The notes beneath the pieces are model-generated. The model was not told where the DNA came from. It saw only the letters and a list, made by a program, of their open reading frames with translations, and searched no databases. From NCBI RefSeq assembly GCF_020882245.1, contig NC_083598.1:1357178-1421177 (forward strand): a stretch of DNA of 64,000 nucleotides. The letters run 5' to 3'. The stretch comes from Rhopalosiphum padi. Its lineage: Eukaryota; Arthropoda; Insecta; Hemiptera; Aphididae. Of the stretch, positions 1 to 12,299 are shown in pieces. The translations under genes and the position numbers were made by a program. Position 1 is the first letter of the stretch; each line of letters opens with the position of its first letter.

Positions 1-1313
1 TGTCTCTCAACATTTTTTTTTTACCTGAAATAGTACAAACTATCCATGGTTTTCATTTTTTCCGGGTGACCGTACAGTGTCCTACAACCATATAGTAGAG
101 GTGGTGAATAACCGAGTAGCGGAGTAGGTCACTATAATGGATATGTTAAATTTGAATGCAATGATACCTGGCATTACGAAAAATGATTCTAAACATATTA
201 ACAGAGATGATTTGTCACTTTGTTAGTCTAGAATATATTATATTATTATCTATATTTAAATAATATAATCGTAGTTTTATGCGATTTCGTAAAAAATTAA
301 ATTTCATACGCTCGTAAAATTTTTTCTATATTGATGCTAGAATTTCTTTTTTACAGTTATTGAAGAAAATGTTATGGAGAAACTTGTATTGGATTTTTTA
401 ACTGTAGTCACAACAGTTTTATGAATTTTCATCTTAAAAAATTCCTTGCAAATTTTCGCGATTTTGACATATTTCGTAAACATTTTTTTATCGGCATTTC
501 AAAAAAAAAAAGTATATTATAATTATAGCTACATATTATTCATTTATAAGTAATATAAGTTTTGTAAATTTTTTTCTGATTGAGGTAATATTTTTTTTCA
601 TTTGTTAAGCTTTATGGTGAAATCTTTGATTTAATTATGTTAATATCGTGATACTTATTTTTTGATCTGGATGAAAATTAAATAGTTGTTGATCTAGACA
701 ATGCGATTATTAAGCTCTTTAAAAATATTTGGTTTTTGATATATATTGGTTTTTATTGCATAAACAATTATTGATTTTATATTTGGCAAAAATTCATAGT
801 AAGTATAGAAAATTCTTTCTGTTTCTTGACTAATTTCGACTATATATAGTGACTAGATATATCTTGGTTTGGCCTAATTAAAGTATTATTTCGATTATTT
901 TATCTATTAATTTAAATACATGTCCAGAATTATCAACTAGATAGGTATGACATATATCGCATTTGGTTTTTTAAATAATAACTGTAAATATATGTATATT
1001 TAAATTTTAAATAATATTTGCAAGTAGAAAATATTTATTATACTATATTAAAAATTGTGATTACACTATTATTTCATTATTATTTTTAATTTACTTACAC
1101 AATATTTAATATTAATAATATTTTATTTTATTATAATATTATTACAACTGCGTAAGAGCCCAATATCGTACCACTCGTATCTATGGTTATGTTTTATGAT
1201 TGAAAATAACTAACCGAAATAATTTTTTATATCGATTTGTTATTTCGAACTGTTCCGTCGAATTGTTATATAATCGAACTTACTGCTTACCTAAAGTTGA
1301 TTAATAATCAAAT
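1..1313. other. AT-rich intergenic DNA upstream of the coiled-coil gene
   Basis: No coding exon, RNA gene or repeat with clear ends was recognised here. The stretch is extremely AT-rich with many homopolymer runs. The promoter and 5' UTR of the gene starting at 1314 must lie in its last few hundred bases, but no TATA box or initiator can be placed with confidence. Confidence 0.5.
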
Positions 1314-4300
1314 ATGATGAATAATGAAGAAATATTCTCTATGCCTTTTCCTGATTGGATTGAGCCGTAAGTTCTTTTTCTCAATAAAATTATATTTATA
1401 TATAAATACAGTATAATATGTATGTACATAATTGTAAGTACTATATTGTGTCCAGACATTCAAAACTTTAATCTACGTATACTTATTATACACTGCTTGT
1501 TATTTACTTAAAAATGTTTGCATGGAGCGGTATTATGTTTTTTTTTTTTTGGAATAACATTAATTTTACATTTTAATATTACAGATCACCTGATGTATAT
1601 TATGAGCCTAGGCTACTGGAGGAAGAATTGGAGAAAAATAAAATAGAACTTGACGAATTTAAATATAAATGTAAGGAACTCGAAGATGAAGTTCGAGTGT
1701 TAAAAAAAGAAAGAATTATCATCGAAAAAGAAAATAATAGATTAATTAAATTTACCAAAGTAAGTATTATTTTTAATTCCGATAGTATCTTTATATGTAT
1801 ACTCTAAAAAATATTGTTTTGTAGGTACTTCTATAATATTTCTTACATATAATGTATTAATGTTGTAGTGGGCCAATCAACTAAGCGTTGATTAGTTGAG
1901 ATGTAGTCATGTCGGTAAAATATAATGACAAAAATATTTCAGTGTTTTTTTGTATTGAAAATTAGACTAAGTCCAAATGGCATGGTTGAATGATTCTGAT
2001 ATAGACTGGCTAACTTGCGCTAATTACGGTAATATCACGTCTGCTGGAGTCCTTTCCAGGGCTCCCTTATATAGTAATAGGTTTCCTCCGTCCTACTTTG
2101 CATGTCTCTTCTGGCCTATCATATGAGTCATTACATTCTCACGCTATTACGCATTTCAGGATTCAGGGCCGCATGTGCGATGATCTTATCACAATATGAC
2201 GTCCGGATGACGCTCAGCCTACACGCGCGGGTTTGTCAACCACTATGGTACCGCTAGCATTCCCCAGAAATGCTCTCCTATCGTCGTTACCGATTATAGG
2301 CCTACAATGTACTAATGTATGTTGGTAATTCTGGTTGCCTCACCAGTTTAAATGGTGTGACTCCTTAGTCCTTAGTTATTATTGTTTATTATTTTTATGA
2401 CTACCAGCGTCATCCGTGGCGTTATGATTACCCCTTTAGTAATCAATGATTTTAGTTTAATTATTGTTGTATACTTGTATTACTACTAGCGTCAGACTCG
2501 GTACAATGGATATCTTCCTTCCATTTTATATTTAAATGTATATTTCTACGTCGTAGCACTCCTATTGTACGTAATATTACTATGATGTATCAGAGATTAT
2601 TATTTTAATACTTATGTCTATGTCACAGTACACCTATTATCTATTATATTATTAGTGTAGGATATCAGAGCACGTAGAAATTTTAACTACAGGGTGGCTA
2701 AGTTTGAACTAAAGTTAATGAGGAAGAATTCACAGTCGAATTGTTAAACTGAATATTCTTACTTGTATTACAAAAAAAAAGTAAAGATGAAAATATTGTA
2801 AAATACTTAGAGATAATTTCGGAATCACTTTATTCTATTCAAAATATGAATGCATGATGCTACATCAATAGCATTAGATAAAGCCAAATTTAAGATGAAT
2901 AAAACACAATGTACATAGAGTAGGCAGTTGGATATTTTTCTATGATATGCGCTTGGTCACCTTTACCTAAATTTACCACTAATCGCTGCAGACCCATCAT
3001 AGTCTTGTCCACGTAAATAATTTATTTTAATACCGCAAAAAATTCATTCTTGTTAAAAGTACACCTACTAAGTTCTGACCCGAAGTGGCCGAAGTTGATT
3101 CTACTGGTACAATTTTTAGAAATTGTTCAACTATTTTAATATTATTTAAATTCAATTGACTCAATATATCTTACACACAATGCGAATTGTTCAATAGAGG
3201 AAATATCAGGCGTTTCATCTGCGAATAGATATAGTAAAACATTTAGTGTTGTTAAATTTAGTTAAAATAATTTCATCACGGTGGCGGTTAACCACTAGGC
3301 TCGTAACGCTCGAGCTTAAGGCAACAACTTTTAGGGGGCGGCAAATTTGTTATGTTATTTTATTTTTATTTTCAAAAAAAAAATGAACCAAAAGACAATA
3401 TTATTTTATTATTAGTTTATTTTCACAAACAAATTAGTCTTTGATGATTTGATAAATGATTTTTCCCAATTTAAAGCTCGAAAATAACTGCATTAAATCA
3501 TTCATACGCTTTATGTAATGTATAAATTGTAACTTGTAAGATTGTATGTAATACAATATTTGAATTAAAGTATAAATTAATAATTATTCAACCATTACCA
3601 TTTCTCACTCCTGGGGCGCCTATACCCGATTACCCATCACTCTTTAATGTTAGCCCATTTAAATTACTATACCTTGGATAGTATTAAAAAAAGAGACGGT
3701 AAACACTGAGCAGCGTTTAAATTAAATTAAGTACAAGAAAAGCAGGAACGAAGTTTTTATTATAATTTGTATTTATAAAGTTTAATTGCAAAAATTATTA
3801 TAAACGTAACCGCAATTTAGTTTAAAAACGCACATATAGATGAATTTATAATGATTATATTAATTATTTATTTTAAACAGGAAGCAGCTAAAATGACAGG
3901 TTATCAAAGAGAGATAATTGAATTAAATAAATATAATCACGAATTATTTATGGCTAACAAAAAATTATCATATGAATTAAGAATCATGACCGAAAAAAAA
4001 GAAGAAGTGATAAAAAGTGTATCTAAAGAAACTGTAGTAAACGATAAAAGTTTAATAGTAATAATATAACACAACTCACGTATAAATTATATCCACGATG
4101 AGTAAATATTAAATATTTTTTTTTTTTTAGGTTATAAAAAATCTAGAAAAAGTTATCAGGAAATTAACGCGTACAGAAAAAAAAGCTATTGAGGATAAAA
4201 AAGAAATTGTAGCTAACGATAATAAAATAAAAACTCATATAAAAAATCTCGAAGTAAGTTTAATATTAAAAAAAAAATATAATTACATGAGTACAATATT

Positions 4301-7300
4301 TTAGAAAGAGATTGAAGGATATAAAAAACAAATACATCATCATGCAAGCGAACAACGATGCAAAGATATAAAAAATAAACAATTAGAAAGAGAAATTCGA
4401 AAATTAATGCTTGATTTGGAAAAGGCTTTAGTAAGTTAAATAATTTAGTATTCCAATTTTCAAATATCTATAATTATCGAAATGTGTACTTAATTTAATA
4501 TGTAAATTAAATATGTATTTTTCAATCGAATATTCACAGATAAGGTCCGAAGATACTGGAAAAATGGCTAAAAGTTTCGATGAAGCAATAAGAATTAAGA
4601 ATATAGAGGTGTCAGAAGCAAAAGCTAAATATGTAAGGACAGTATTTGAAAAAAAAGAAATGCAAAAAGAAATAGTAATTATTTTATTTTAATTTTAATT
4701 GTTGATCATATGAATAATTTAATTAGTTAATTTCTTTATTTAGGATCAATTAATAAATGAAGCAAAAATGAAAGAATATGATATACATGAACTGGAAGCA
4801 TTAAAGCATAAACTAGATGTACATTTAGATAAGCTATTAGTAGAGAGAGAAGAGAAAAAGAAATTATTAGAACAAGTTGTAATTAAAAAAAAAAAAAATT
4901 TTAATTTTAGATCTTTTATTGCATAAAATAAAATACCTATGATATGTGTTTTAGGACATATTGAGGAAACAAAAAACAAGGTTTATATATACAGGACACG
5001 ATACGACAATATTATTAGGAAAAGTAAGAGACAGCCTTGCTAAAGAAGAAAAATGTCGAGAAGATATTGGTATGCTTGATTGTCCTTTCGTAAGTTATTA
5101 TCCAACAATTATTAGAGTTTTTAATTTCTCAATTCATATACTAACGATTTTAAACAATATTTTGTTGATTAGTTATAATTATTTAAAAATATGTTATTTC
5201 TTCATCTATACTAGTTTATAATTAATAAACAACTATGAACTAGCTCATCGTTCGATTCGAAATATAAAAATTCCTGAAAAATAATTTTGCTTCAAAATAT
5301 GAAATTGAATGTCATTGAAAAAAGTAAAAATTAAAAAAATTACTGTAATATACTATTATCACAATATGATTTTTTATTTTTATAATTTTTTGTAATTAAC
5401 TGAAATCACTTAAAACAAAATATTTTGTGAAATATTAAAATATTTTTCCTCTATCAAACCGTTAGTATTTATTGTAGAAATAGTCACCATGATCTTTACA
5501 GTAGTTATGTATTTACACAACAGTAAATGCAATCGATGTTGGTGTTTAATTTAATCATAATGTCTTTTTGTAAAAGTGTTATTTAATTTAAAAATATTTA
5601 GATCATAATACAAAGTAAATCTTTATAGTAATTTATTTGAAAAAATGCGTACAAGAACATTTTTATTTTATATTATCACTTACATATTTTATCTTAATTA
5701 AAACTGATATTTTGGAAATTGCTAACTAACTTTAATCGATAATCATATCAATTTTTTTTATATATATTATATGAGACATATACGAATATAAGGGTCTAAA
5801 TTAATTCTGTATTTTAAAAGTATATTAATTATTAATTCCTAAGTACACAATTTGTAGTAATATGTTTGGGATTAATCGTAAGGTATAAAATGTGTATTAA
5901 TATAAAAATATGTGTGATTAAAATATCTGGTTTTCTGCTGATCATCTTAAGTTTCTGAAGAAAAAAAAATTAATATTAAAATTGTTCTGTTATCCTTATA
6001 AGTATCTCATATTTGTATTATATATACATATATTAGGGTGATTTGAAAAAATTAAGGTATAGCCAGGAATTTTAAATTTTGTATTGGGAGTGAATTGAGT
6101 TTCGAAGATTAAGGCTAAGTCAATTCTTTCATCATTTAGAGTAAGATTAATTTATTTTTGTGATTGTGTAACCCATTGGCGTTCCATAGCAGAATGACTA
6201 ATGATTAAGCGGCGAAAGAGTTATTTAGCATTTTAAGCGAAAAGGCGATCGAGAACCGTAGTAAGAAGGGATAGCAAGAGATAATAATCAGTGCTTTGAA
6301 TTTGTTTATAAAGTTTAAGAGAGTCGCGTTCTCGTTATAAACATTAGACGATTTTGGTTAGGTGGACAGATGTGGCCTTAGTATAAGAGCAAGTTGGATA
6401 AAGAGATGAGTTTGTTTCCGTTGTTTTCGGTTGTTTAGTTTTACAATTATTATTATTAATACTTACATTCCTTGTGTTAATTGAGTTTGAGTATTTTGTC
6501 GAAGCACGAATTGTTCGTGGTTGATTTGCGGGAACATTGGAGCTATTTGTAAACTTGGCATCCTTTGTAGTTCGCTGGATGGTCACATTGGCAAAGGGCG
6601 CGTTCGGCTGGAGTTTCATATGATTTAGTGCAGTTGCTGGGTAAATAATTGTCACCGCAGTGGACACATCTTGGGTGGTATGAACAGTATTTTTTTGAGT
6701 GGCCGTAGTCTTGACAATTTTGGTTTCTACGTTTATGTGGCTTCTCTATTTTTACTTTGGTGTGGAGTAAAGATGTTACACTAAATATATCATAACTGAT
6801 TGAGGTTGGTTATAGATCAATAAAGAAAATTGGCAATTTGTCTTGTTATTTTTTTGAGTACGTTAGTAACTAGGCGAATTGAAAAGCCAATTTCTTCAAT
6901 ACCTACACAGAATATAACAATCAGAATGGACACTGATAAAAATTTATACAGGCAGCATAGGACGACGGCCTGAGACAGTTATTGCAGATCCGCAGTAGGA
7001 CCAGATCCTTAACAGCTTGACCTTTTAATTACGAAAAATAAATGTGGGATACTTTTATACGATAAAGTAAAGTTATCTTCTCTACATCGTGGCCCTATCC
7101 CTGGTGTCGATGAATGTAGGTTCCAGATTATTATCCAGAAGGATTTATTCTCTTGTGGTTGGTATGTATGGTACTGAGCATTATTATCTTTTAAATAATG
7201 TATTCATTCACGATATGAGTCTGGTTTGGTAGTTTGTATTTTTAAATCGTTTGTTGACGATTTGAAGGAGAAATATTGGGGACCAATCAGCTTAAATAAT

Positions 7301-10300
7301 TTGTTGCGAAATTCGACAAAGTCCAGTATACCTAGGACCAATATCGGTGGTGGGAGATGGTGGTTTTGTGGTATTTTGTGAATCATAGTGGTTTTAATTA
7401 CGTTTTCATGGGAATTGTGTGTATTTTCATTATTATCATTCTCTGTAGCGAGCGGCAAAAATCTGTTATCCATTATAAAAATTGATTTAGTTCTTAGATT
7501 CTGGATTATCAGTAAATGAGTGGTTTCATTTGGATATAGTCCATGGAGGTAACGGTAAGTGGGTATCTTCAAATAAATAGATAAATATGTCACTTGATAC
7601 ACTCTATATACGATTTTTGGTAGGGCTATTTTTAGATGTAGATAGACTAAATGTTTATTGTCTTGATTTACTCAGTTTTGTTTTGTTGATAGTAGATGGC
7701 TTCGGTGTCATTGTATCTATTAATATTTATTGACACTACGATAACACTATAACGGTGTAGACCAGGAATTCTCAAACTTTTGTAAACACTGTACCCCTTT
7801 TTGTCAATAAATATTTTTGGTTACCCTTCTTAGTTACTAAACTAAAATATATATAAAAAAATTTAAAGACTTACATACATGTTGGCCACTGGCCAGACTT
7901 GTACCGCTTAAAAAATTTCGAATGCCTCCGAGGGGTTACGCGTACCACAGTTTGAGAAAAACTGGTGTAGACTAATGACCACCGGGCACCGGCATCCGAT
8001 AGCCGGAGGGGTCTAGTCGTGCGAGTAATATTTAATATTTAATTGATAATTATAATTGTTGGAATTTGAGAGATCAGCGTCCAGTGAAAAGGCTAAGATT
8101 TTTTGTTTTATTTAAAAGCAGTTAGATAAATGTAGAGATTTTCATTACGCGTTCAATGGTATAAAATGAAATATTTATTATTCCATTTTGGTTGGACCGT
8201 TGGAGTAACACACTAACACAGATTTATGCGGAACAATATACAAACGCATATGTAGTGTACGATATACGCGGCGCCTTGAATTTTTTATTTTTATATATTT
8301 AAGTACTTAATACTAATTTTACTTTACAGTTCCAGTTAAGTAAAGATCTAGTCGTAAAGGAAGATAAAAAAAACAAGGGAAAGGAACCGGAAATTAAATG
8401 CGGTAAATTTCATATTAAATCTAATACCTAAATTTGATAGATAAGTAAGCGGGTAAGCCGAAAATAAATTTTTAATGACTTCACAAATGAAATATCAAAA
8501 AATTTTTGTGAATATTTTTTCAATGTTTCTTGTAGAATTTGTAGTTTAAAACCTAATATAATATATATTTTATTAAAATGTTATGGATTAATTTATAAAC
8601 TGAATATAGCTATATATAATGTCCTATGTGTGAAAAATAGAATAATGATACTGTAGGTACATAATTTAAAATATACCTAATTACAAAATAATCTAATAAA
8701 ATTTACATGCAAACTTCAACAAAAATTAAAAAATATTGTTTATAACTATAAAAAAACTTCGGCCCACGAGAGTCCGACCGTAAAAAATTGTTCATCGCTG
8801 CGCATCGGCCCCCCTCCCATATACTGAACCATACCGATTGGAGCTGGTCGACAATGATCGCCGTTGTATACACGTTGCCAAGTAGTAAGAATGGCACCAT
8901 GGTGGAAGAAAATTCAGCCAGCAGACCTCGCCCGCGTCAGTATATCGATGCGCTGCGCGGTTTACGATCGGACTCTCGTGGGCCATTTATGGACATTTAA
9001 TTCAGTTTTTAACATTTAAATTTTAGTCCTGTATGATCGAAAAAAATCTGTGTACATATTCATATATGATTGTTTTAATTTTTGAACAAAATGTTAGTTA
9101 CTTTATTTTTCCAGGTTCATTAACAGAAAGAAACTACAAAAACAAAATAATTGTTTTTGAACACAAGATCAACAAGTATACATTTTATTTTAATAAATCA
9201 TAAATTACAATAACATTGTTTTGTTCAATAGATTTGTAAAAGACTGCAAAAACAAATATGATACTGATCTAAGGTTGTATAAAGAATCCGTGAATAAGTT
9301 AATTTATGATAAAAACATACTTGAAAATAAATTAGAAATGGCAACCAAAATGATTGAAGATCAAGACTTAGAAAATCGTTTTGATAAAATAGACATTAGT
9401 CTTAAAGGTTCAACAATTAAAAAACTTAAGGTATCTATAAATATAAATCAAAACCCTAAAAACTATAAATATTTAAAAATTAATTCCCAGATTATTTCTA
9501 AAATTTAATTATTTAATAATTTAATAATTTATTTGAATTAGTCATTAGTTACAATAAATACTAATAAAACCATGTGTTTTTTAACAGGTGGTTGTCGATG
9601 ATACTAATACAAAATATAATACAAAAACTACATTATGCAGATTTATGAGAAAAAGATACTATGAAACATTGGTTAAAAAAGAATGTGTGATAAAAGGCAC
9701 GTATTACCTTGTTGGCTTGTTATTAATACTTTGTCTAACATATTAAGAAATAATGATGCCAATTATAGTTTTATTTTTTTTTTCAGAAACTGAGAGAAAA
9801 GATAAAATTATACACATTGCGGGGGAAAGATACGCAGAACTTCGTAATGAAAAATATGCATTAGAACAAGACAAAAAAGATTTTGAAACACAATTATCTT
9901 ATAATAAACATTTTGAAAAAATACATCAAGCTGAATTAGACAGTCTAAGAATTTCTATTGAAGGGGTAAAACCATTTTCTTATGATTACATATTACGAGT
10001 TATTATAAATTACTATCTAATGAACTTAATAACATTTTAGTACTGGTCAATGTTTTCTCATTGAAAAGAACTATTTGCTAATAATTAATGTAAATAATAA
10101 TACTATAGGTAATTAGCTCATAGGAGTATATTATATTTTAGTTTCAAAAAAAAATCTATAAATTAGAAGAAAAATTAAACACTACTAATGAAAACAACGA
10201 TGAATTGAAAAAATTAAATGAACAAATTCGGGACCAACATGTATATGATCGAAAAATACATTTAGAAGATATGAGAGAGGCAGAACGTCAAATACAAATA

Positions 10301-10858
10301 CTGTCAATTGAAAATAAAAAATTAGCGTAATTACCGTAGTTTATAATTTATATTATTCATGCTGAATATTGCTAATAATTAGGTGTAACCAAAAGTTACA
10401 AATTAATACCTAGTATACAGCATTACAGCTATAACTATAAACAAGTAACAACTATGTGTCTACTGTCTATGTAAATGTTTATTTTTAGATTAAAAAACAA
10501 ATTATTTTCGAAAAAGAAGGACAATTATAATAAGTCCAATCTATTAAAAACTAAATTGATGACTGATAAGGAATTGGTTTATCATCAAAATCAGATTAAA
10601 GCAATGAAGTTGAAAAAAGAAAACAATTTTAATAATGAGCGCCTATATGAGGTTGGTACCTATTATAAAAAAAAAAAATAAAAAAATGATAATTACATTA
10701 CTAAATTAAATATTCAATGTTTTGTACAGACTTTATGCCCAGAATTAATACAAAAACGAATTAAAGAGCGTGTATTACTTAAAAAACTAATAAAAAATGA
10801 CTCTAAAAAATGTAAACCAGACAATCAAAGAGCCAAAGTGAAAAAAAATTGTAGATAG
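1314..10858 (+). CDS. Lys/Glu-rich coiled-coil protein, about 718 aa, 16 exons, not identified
   Basis: Exons by GT-AG signals and phase: 1314-1366, 1585-1759, 3881-4057, 4131-4253, 4305-4430, 4540-4674, 4744-4878, 4955-5089, 8330-8402, 9115-9175, 9232-9430, 9588-9696, 9787-9965, 10142-10326, 10489-10651 and 10730-10858 (TAG). All phases agree and the total is 2157 nt. The start ATG-ATG at 1314 opens a short non-coiled N-terminus (FPDWIEP near residue 14). After that almost every exon encodes heptad-like, charged helix. No enzyme motif, membrane segment or signal peptide is visible. Residues from exon 8 (TGHDTTILLGKVRDSLAKEE, MLDCPF) are the least coiled-coil part and the best search handle. 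By style it could be a ciliary, flagellar or centrosomal protein (CFAP58/CCDC type), but that is a guess. The donor of exon 12 appears to be GC rather than GT. Introns 2 and 8 hold transposon remains. Confidence 0.72.
1860..2500. repeat. GC-richer intronic insertion of unknown class
   Basis: Between about 1860 and 2500 base composition shifts from the surrounding AT-rich intron to mixed sequence with many CG-containing words. The left part has a short inverted pair around 1874-1900 (AATCAAC and GTTGATT). No open reading frame or recognisable coding motif was seen. The composition break suggests an inserted repeat, for example an LTR or SINE-like piece, but neither end nor a target duplication could be identified. 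Confidence 0.3.
2800..3245 (-). pseudogene. hAT transposase fragment (DUF4371/ZMYM1 type) in intron 2
   Basis: The minus strand reads in broken frames through pieces typical of the DUF4371 class of hAT transposases: FADETPDISSIEQF with ALCVRYIES around 3150-3240, then RLVVNLGKGDQAHIIEKYPTAY and a LNLALSNA-like stretch around 2850-2990. In intact relatives these parts follow in one frame: the acidic DET motif, the GxxYDGA region and the EKYP...H(C/S)xxH region. Here there are stops and frame changes throughout and the glycine-rich middle is degraded. It lies wholly inside intron 2 of the coiled-coil gene, antisense to it. Element ends were not found. Assignment rests on recalled family motifs. 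Confidence 0.6.
6020..7690 (-). mobile_element. Jockey-clade non-LTR retrotransposon, ORF1 and start of ORF2, degenerate
   Basis: Reading the minus strand from about 7600 down, the ORF1 protein shows the hallmark sequence PPPILVLGILDF...KLIGPQ..F..KSSTNDLKIQT, then (with frame changes) a YHTYQP.E.K segment, then three zinc knuckles around 6610-6720 (CQDYGHSKKYC, CVHCGDNYLPSNC, CQCDHPANYKGC), and the C-terminal F.NKFKALI..LLSLLTTVLDRLL region near 6200-6310. Just beyond, at about 6040-6170, the start of ORF2 is visible: LLWNANGL, then NDERIDLALI.ET, the N-terminus of the apurinic endonuclease. The rest of ORF2, including reverse transcriptase, and any 3' tail are missing. The element sits antisense in intron 8 of the coiled-coil gene and carries several frameshifts and stops, so it is dead. 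Confidence 0.8.
7755..7972. mobile_element. hAT-type MITE, 202 bp, with 8-bp target duplication GTGTAGAC
   Basis: The element spans 7763-7964. Its left end begins CAGGAATTCTCAAAC and its right end, reverse complemented, begins CAGTTTTTCTCAAACTGTGG. Both are followed by a run of C. It is flanked by identical 8-bp duplications GTGTAGAC at 7755-7762 and 7965-7972, the target-site length of hAT transposases. It has no coding capacity. The terminal sequence resembles that of the MITE at 46787-46989, so the two probably belong to one family. It sits in intron 8 of the coiled-coil gene, between the jockey remnant and exon 9. Confidence 0.85.
8761..8984. mobile_element. 224-bp TIR element (MITE) with GGCCCACGAG ends
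   Basis: Terminal inverted repeats of 24 bp with one mismatch occupy 8761-8784 and 8961-8984; the shared core is GGCCCACGAGAGTCCGA. The interior is GC-richer than the surrounding intron and has no convincing protein, although reading frames cross it by chance. No clear target-site duplication was found at the ends, so the superfamily is undetermined. It lies in intron 8, about 130 bp upstream of exon 10 (9115). Confidence 0.75.
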
Positions 10859-11611
10859 TTGGGTAGAATTGCATTTATTTCTTTTATATAAAATTCACAT
10901 TTCTCAATAAGATTTTAAGTTTTTCTTTTGCTTGACTAGGCCAATTTGGTTTTGCTTTGTGTGAACATCCATAAAATTATTACCAGTTGAAGTGAAAATT
11001 AAATTAAAATATTTTGCGATCAATACAGGTAAAAATTAAAAGTATTATTTATTATAACCACCTCCAATTTGAAAATTGTTAGCATCAAATAATAAGTAAG
11101 TCAATTATTTATTAATGAATAGCAATTTATATGGAATATACCGTGTGTTCAATTTTAAAGTTAACAGGAAATATTTCGAACTCATGACCTTTAATTTGAT
11201 TTGGGTTTTTTTACAGGGTACAGGACATAAAAATACATATGTTTTTGATAAATTCTAATTTTTAACTTTTTTTATCTACGCATGCGCAGTAAAATAAAAA
11301 TTTCTTAAATAGGAACCACAATTTTTGACGCTGTATTTGGATTGCTCTATTTTTTTTGAGCAACTTTTATCTTTACAGTTTTTTGATATCTTCAAAATTG
11401 GCATTTTTAAGACAATCGTAAATTTTAAATTAGGTGATTTGTAATTATAGGTATTACTATAATAATTTATTTTAATTAAAACTACTGGGTGTATTTATTA
11501 TTACATCAAATTTATAAAAAAATATCATTGGAATTTATCGATAAATTATACCTATAAATGTGTGATTAAACTAGAGCGCTGAAAAATGCGATGATTACAA
11601 ATTATTAGGTA
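10859..11611. other. Intergenic stretch after the coiled-coil gene
   Basis: This AT-rich stretch follows the TAG of the coiled-coil gene and presumably includes its 3' UTR. No canonical AATAAA was found close to the stop; variant ATTAAA words occur near 11000. No gene or bounded repeat was recognised. Confidence 0.4.
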
Positions 11612-12052
11612 TTAAGAGAATGTCAGCGTAGTATTTGTTATCTCTCTAACCCACGCGGAACATAGCAAATTTTACATTCACAAAAATGATTATAACTATA
11701 TTAATTTCTCAAATTAGAGTGAAATGACCTATTATAAAATTTAAAGTTTAGAATATTATCTAGGGAATCTCGTAGGCGTTTTATTATATTTTTATTTTAA
11801 AGCTAGTTATGAGTTTTTTAAGAAGTATAAACAATTTACAATTTTGAAATACTCATAACTCGCTTTAAAAAAATATATAATGAAACGCTTATGAGATGCC
11901 CTAGATAATGCTATTTACTTTAAATTCTGTAATAGGACATTTCATTCTAATTTGAGAAATTAATATGATTATAGTCATTTTGGAATGTAAAATTTGCTAT
12001 GTTGCGCGTGGGTTAGAGAGAGATAACAAATACTACGCTGGCGTCCTCTTAA
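11612..12052. mobile_element. Foldback (long inverted-repeat) element, about 440 bp
   Basis: The two halves are near-complete reverse complements. The left arm, from TTAAGAGAATGTCAGCG at 11612, runs to about 11825. The right arm, from about 11845, ends CGCTGGCGTCCTCTTAA at 12052. Shared landmarks inside the arms include GTATTTGTTATCTCTC, AACCCACGCG, ACATAGCAAATTTTACATTC and TTAATTTCTCAAATTAGA. The spacer is only some 20 nt, so the single strand could form a hairpin of about 200 bp. TTAA is present at both extremities and may be the target site, but the flanks are AT-rich. Diverged relatives occur near 60520-60890 and perhaps 23130-23240. Confidence 0.75.
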
Positions 12053-12299
12053 GTACCCGTACTTTTGAAATATAAACTTTATCGCACAGAAAAACTGATT
12101 CAATTAGCAATAGTTGTGTAGCCAATAGCTATAAACAGATCGGTATAATAAAATATAAATTAGTGGCTTTTATCTTTTATAGGATATTACACATTTTCTA
12201 TTAGTCTCATTTTACCTTCAACAACGATACGAGTAACGAGTGAAACAGTGAACAAGCAATTCAATTCTCCAACCAGAATTTATAATTACGGTAGTTACA

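Noticed and set aside
4961..5221. Frame continuing past 5089 to 5221
   Set aside because: A consensus donor GTAAGTTATT at 5090 ends the exon; the rest is AT-rich intron sequence.
8788..9000. Overlapping open frames on both strands across 8.7-9.0 kb
   Set aside because: They coincide with the small TIR element and show no family similarity; they are open by chance in GC-richer sequence.
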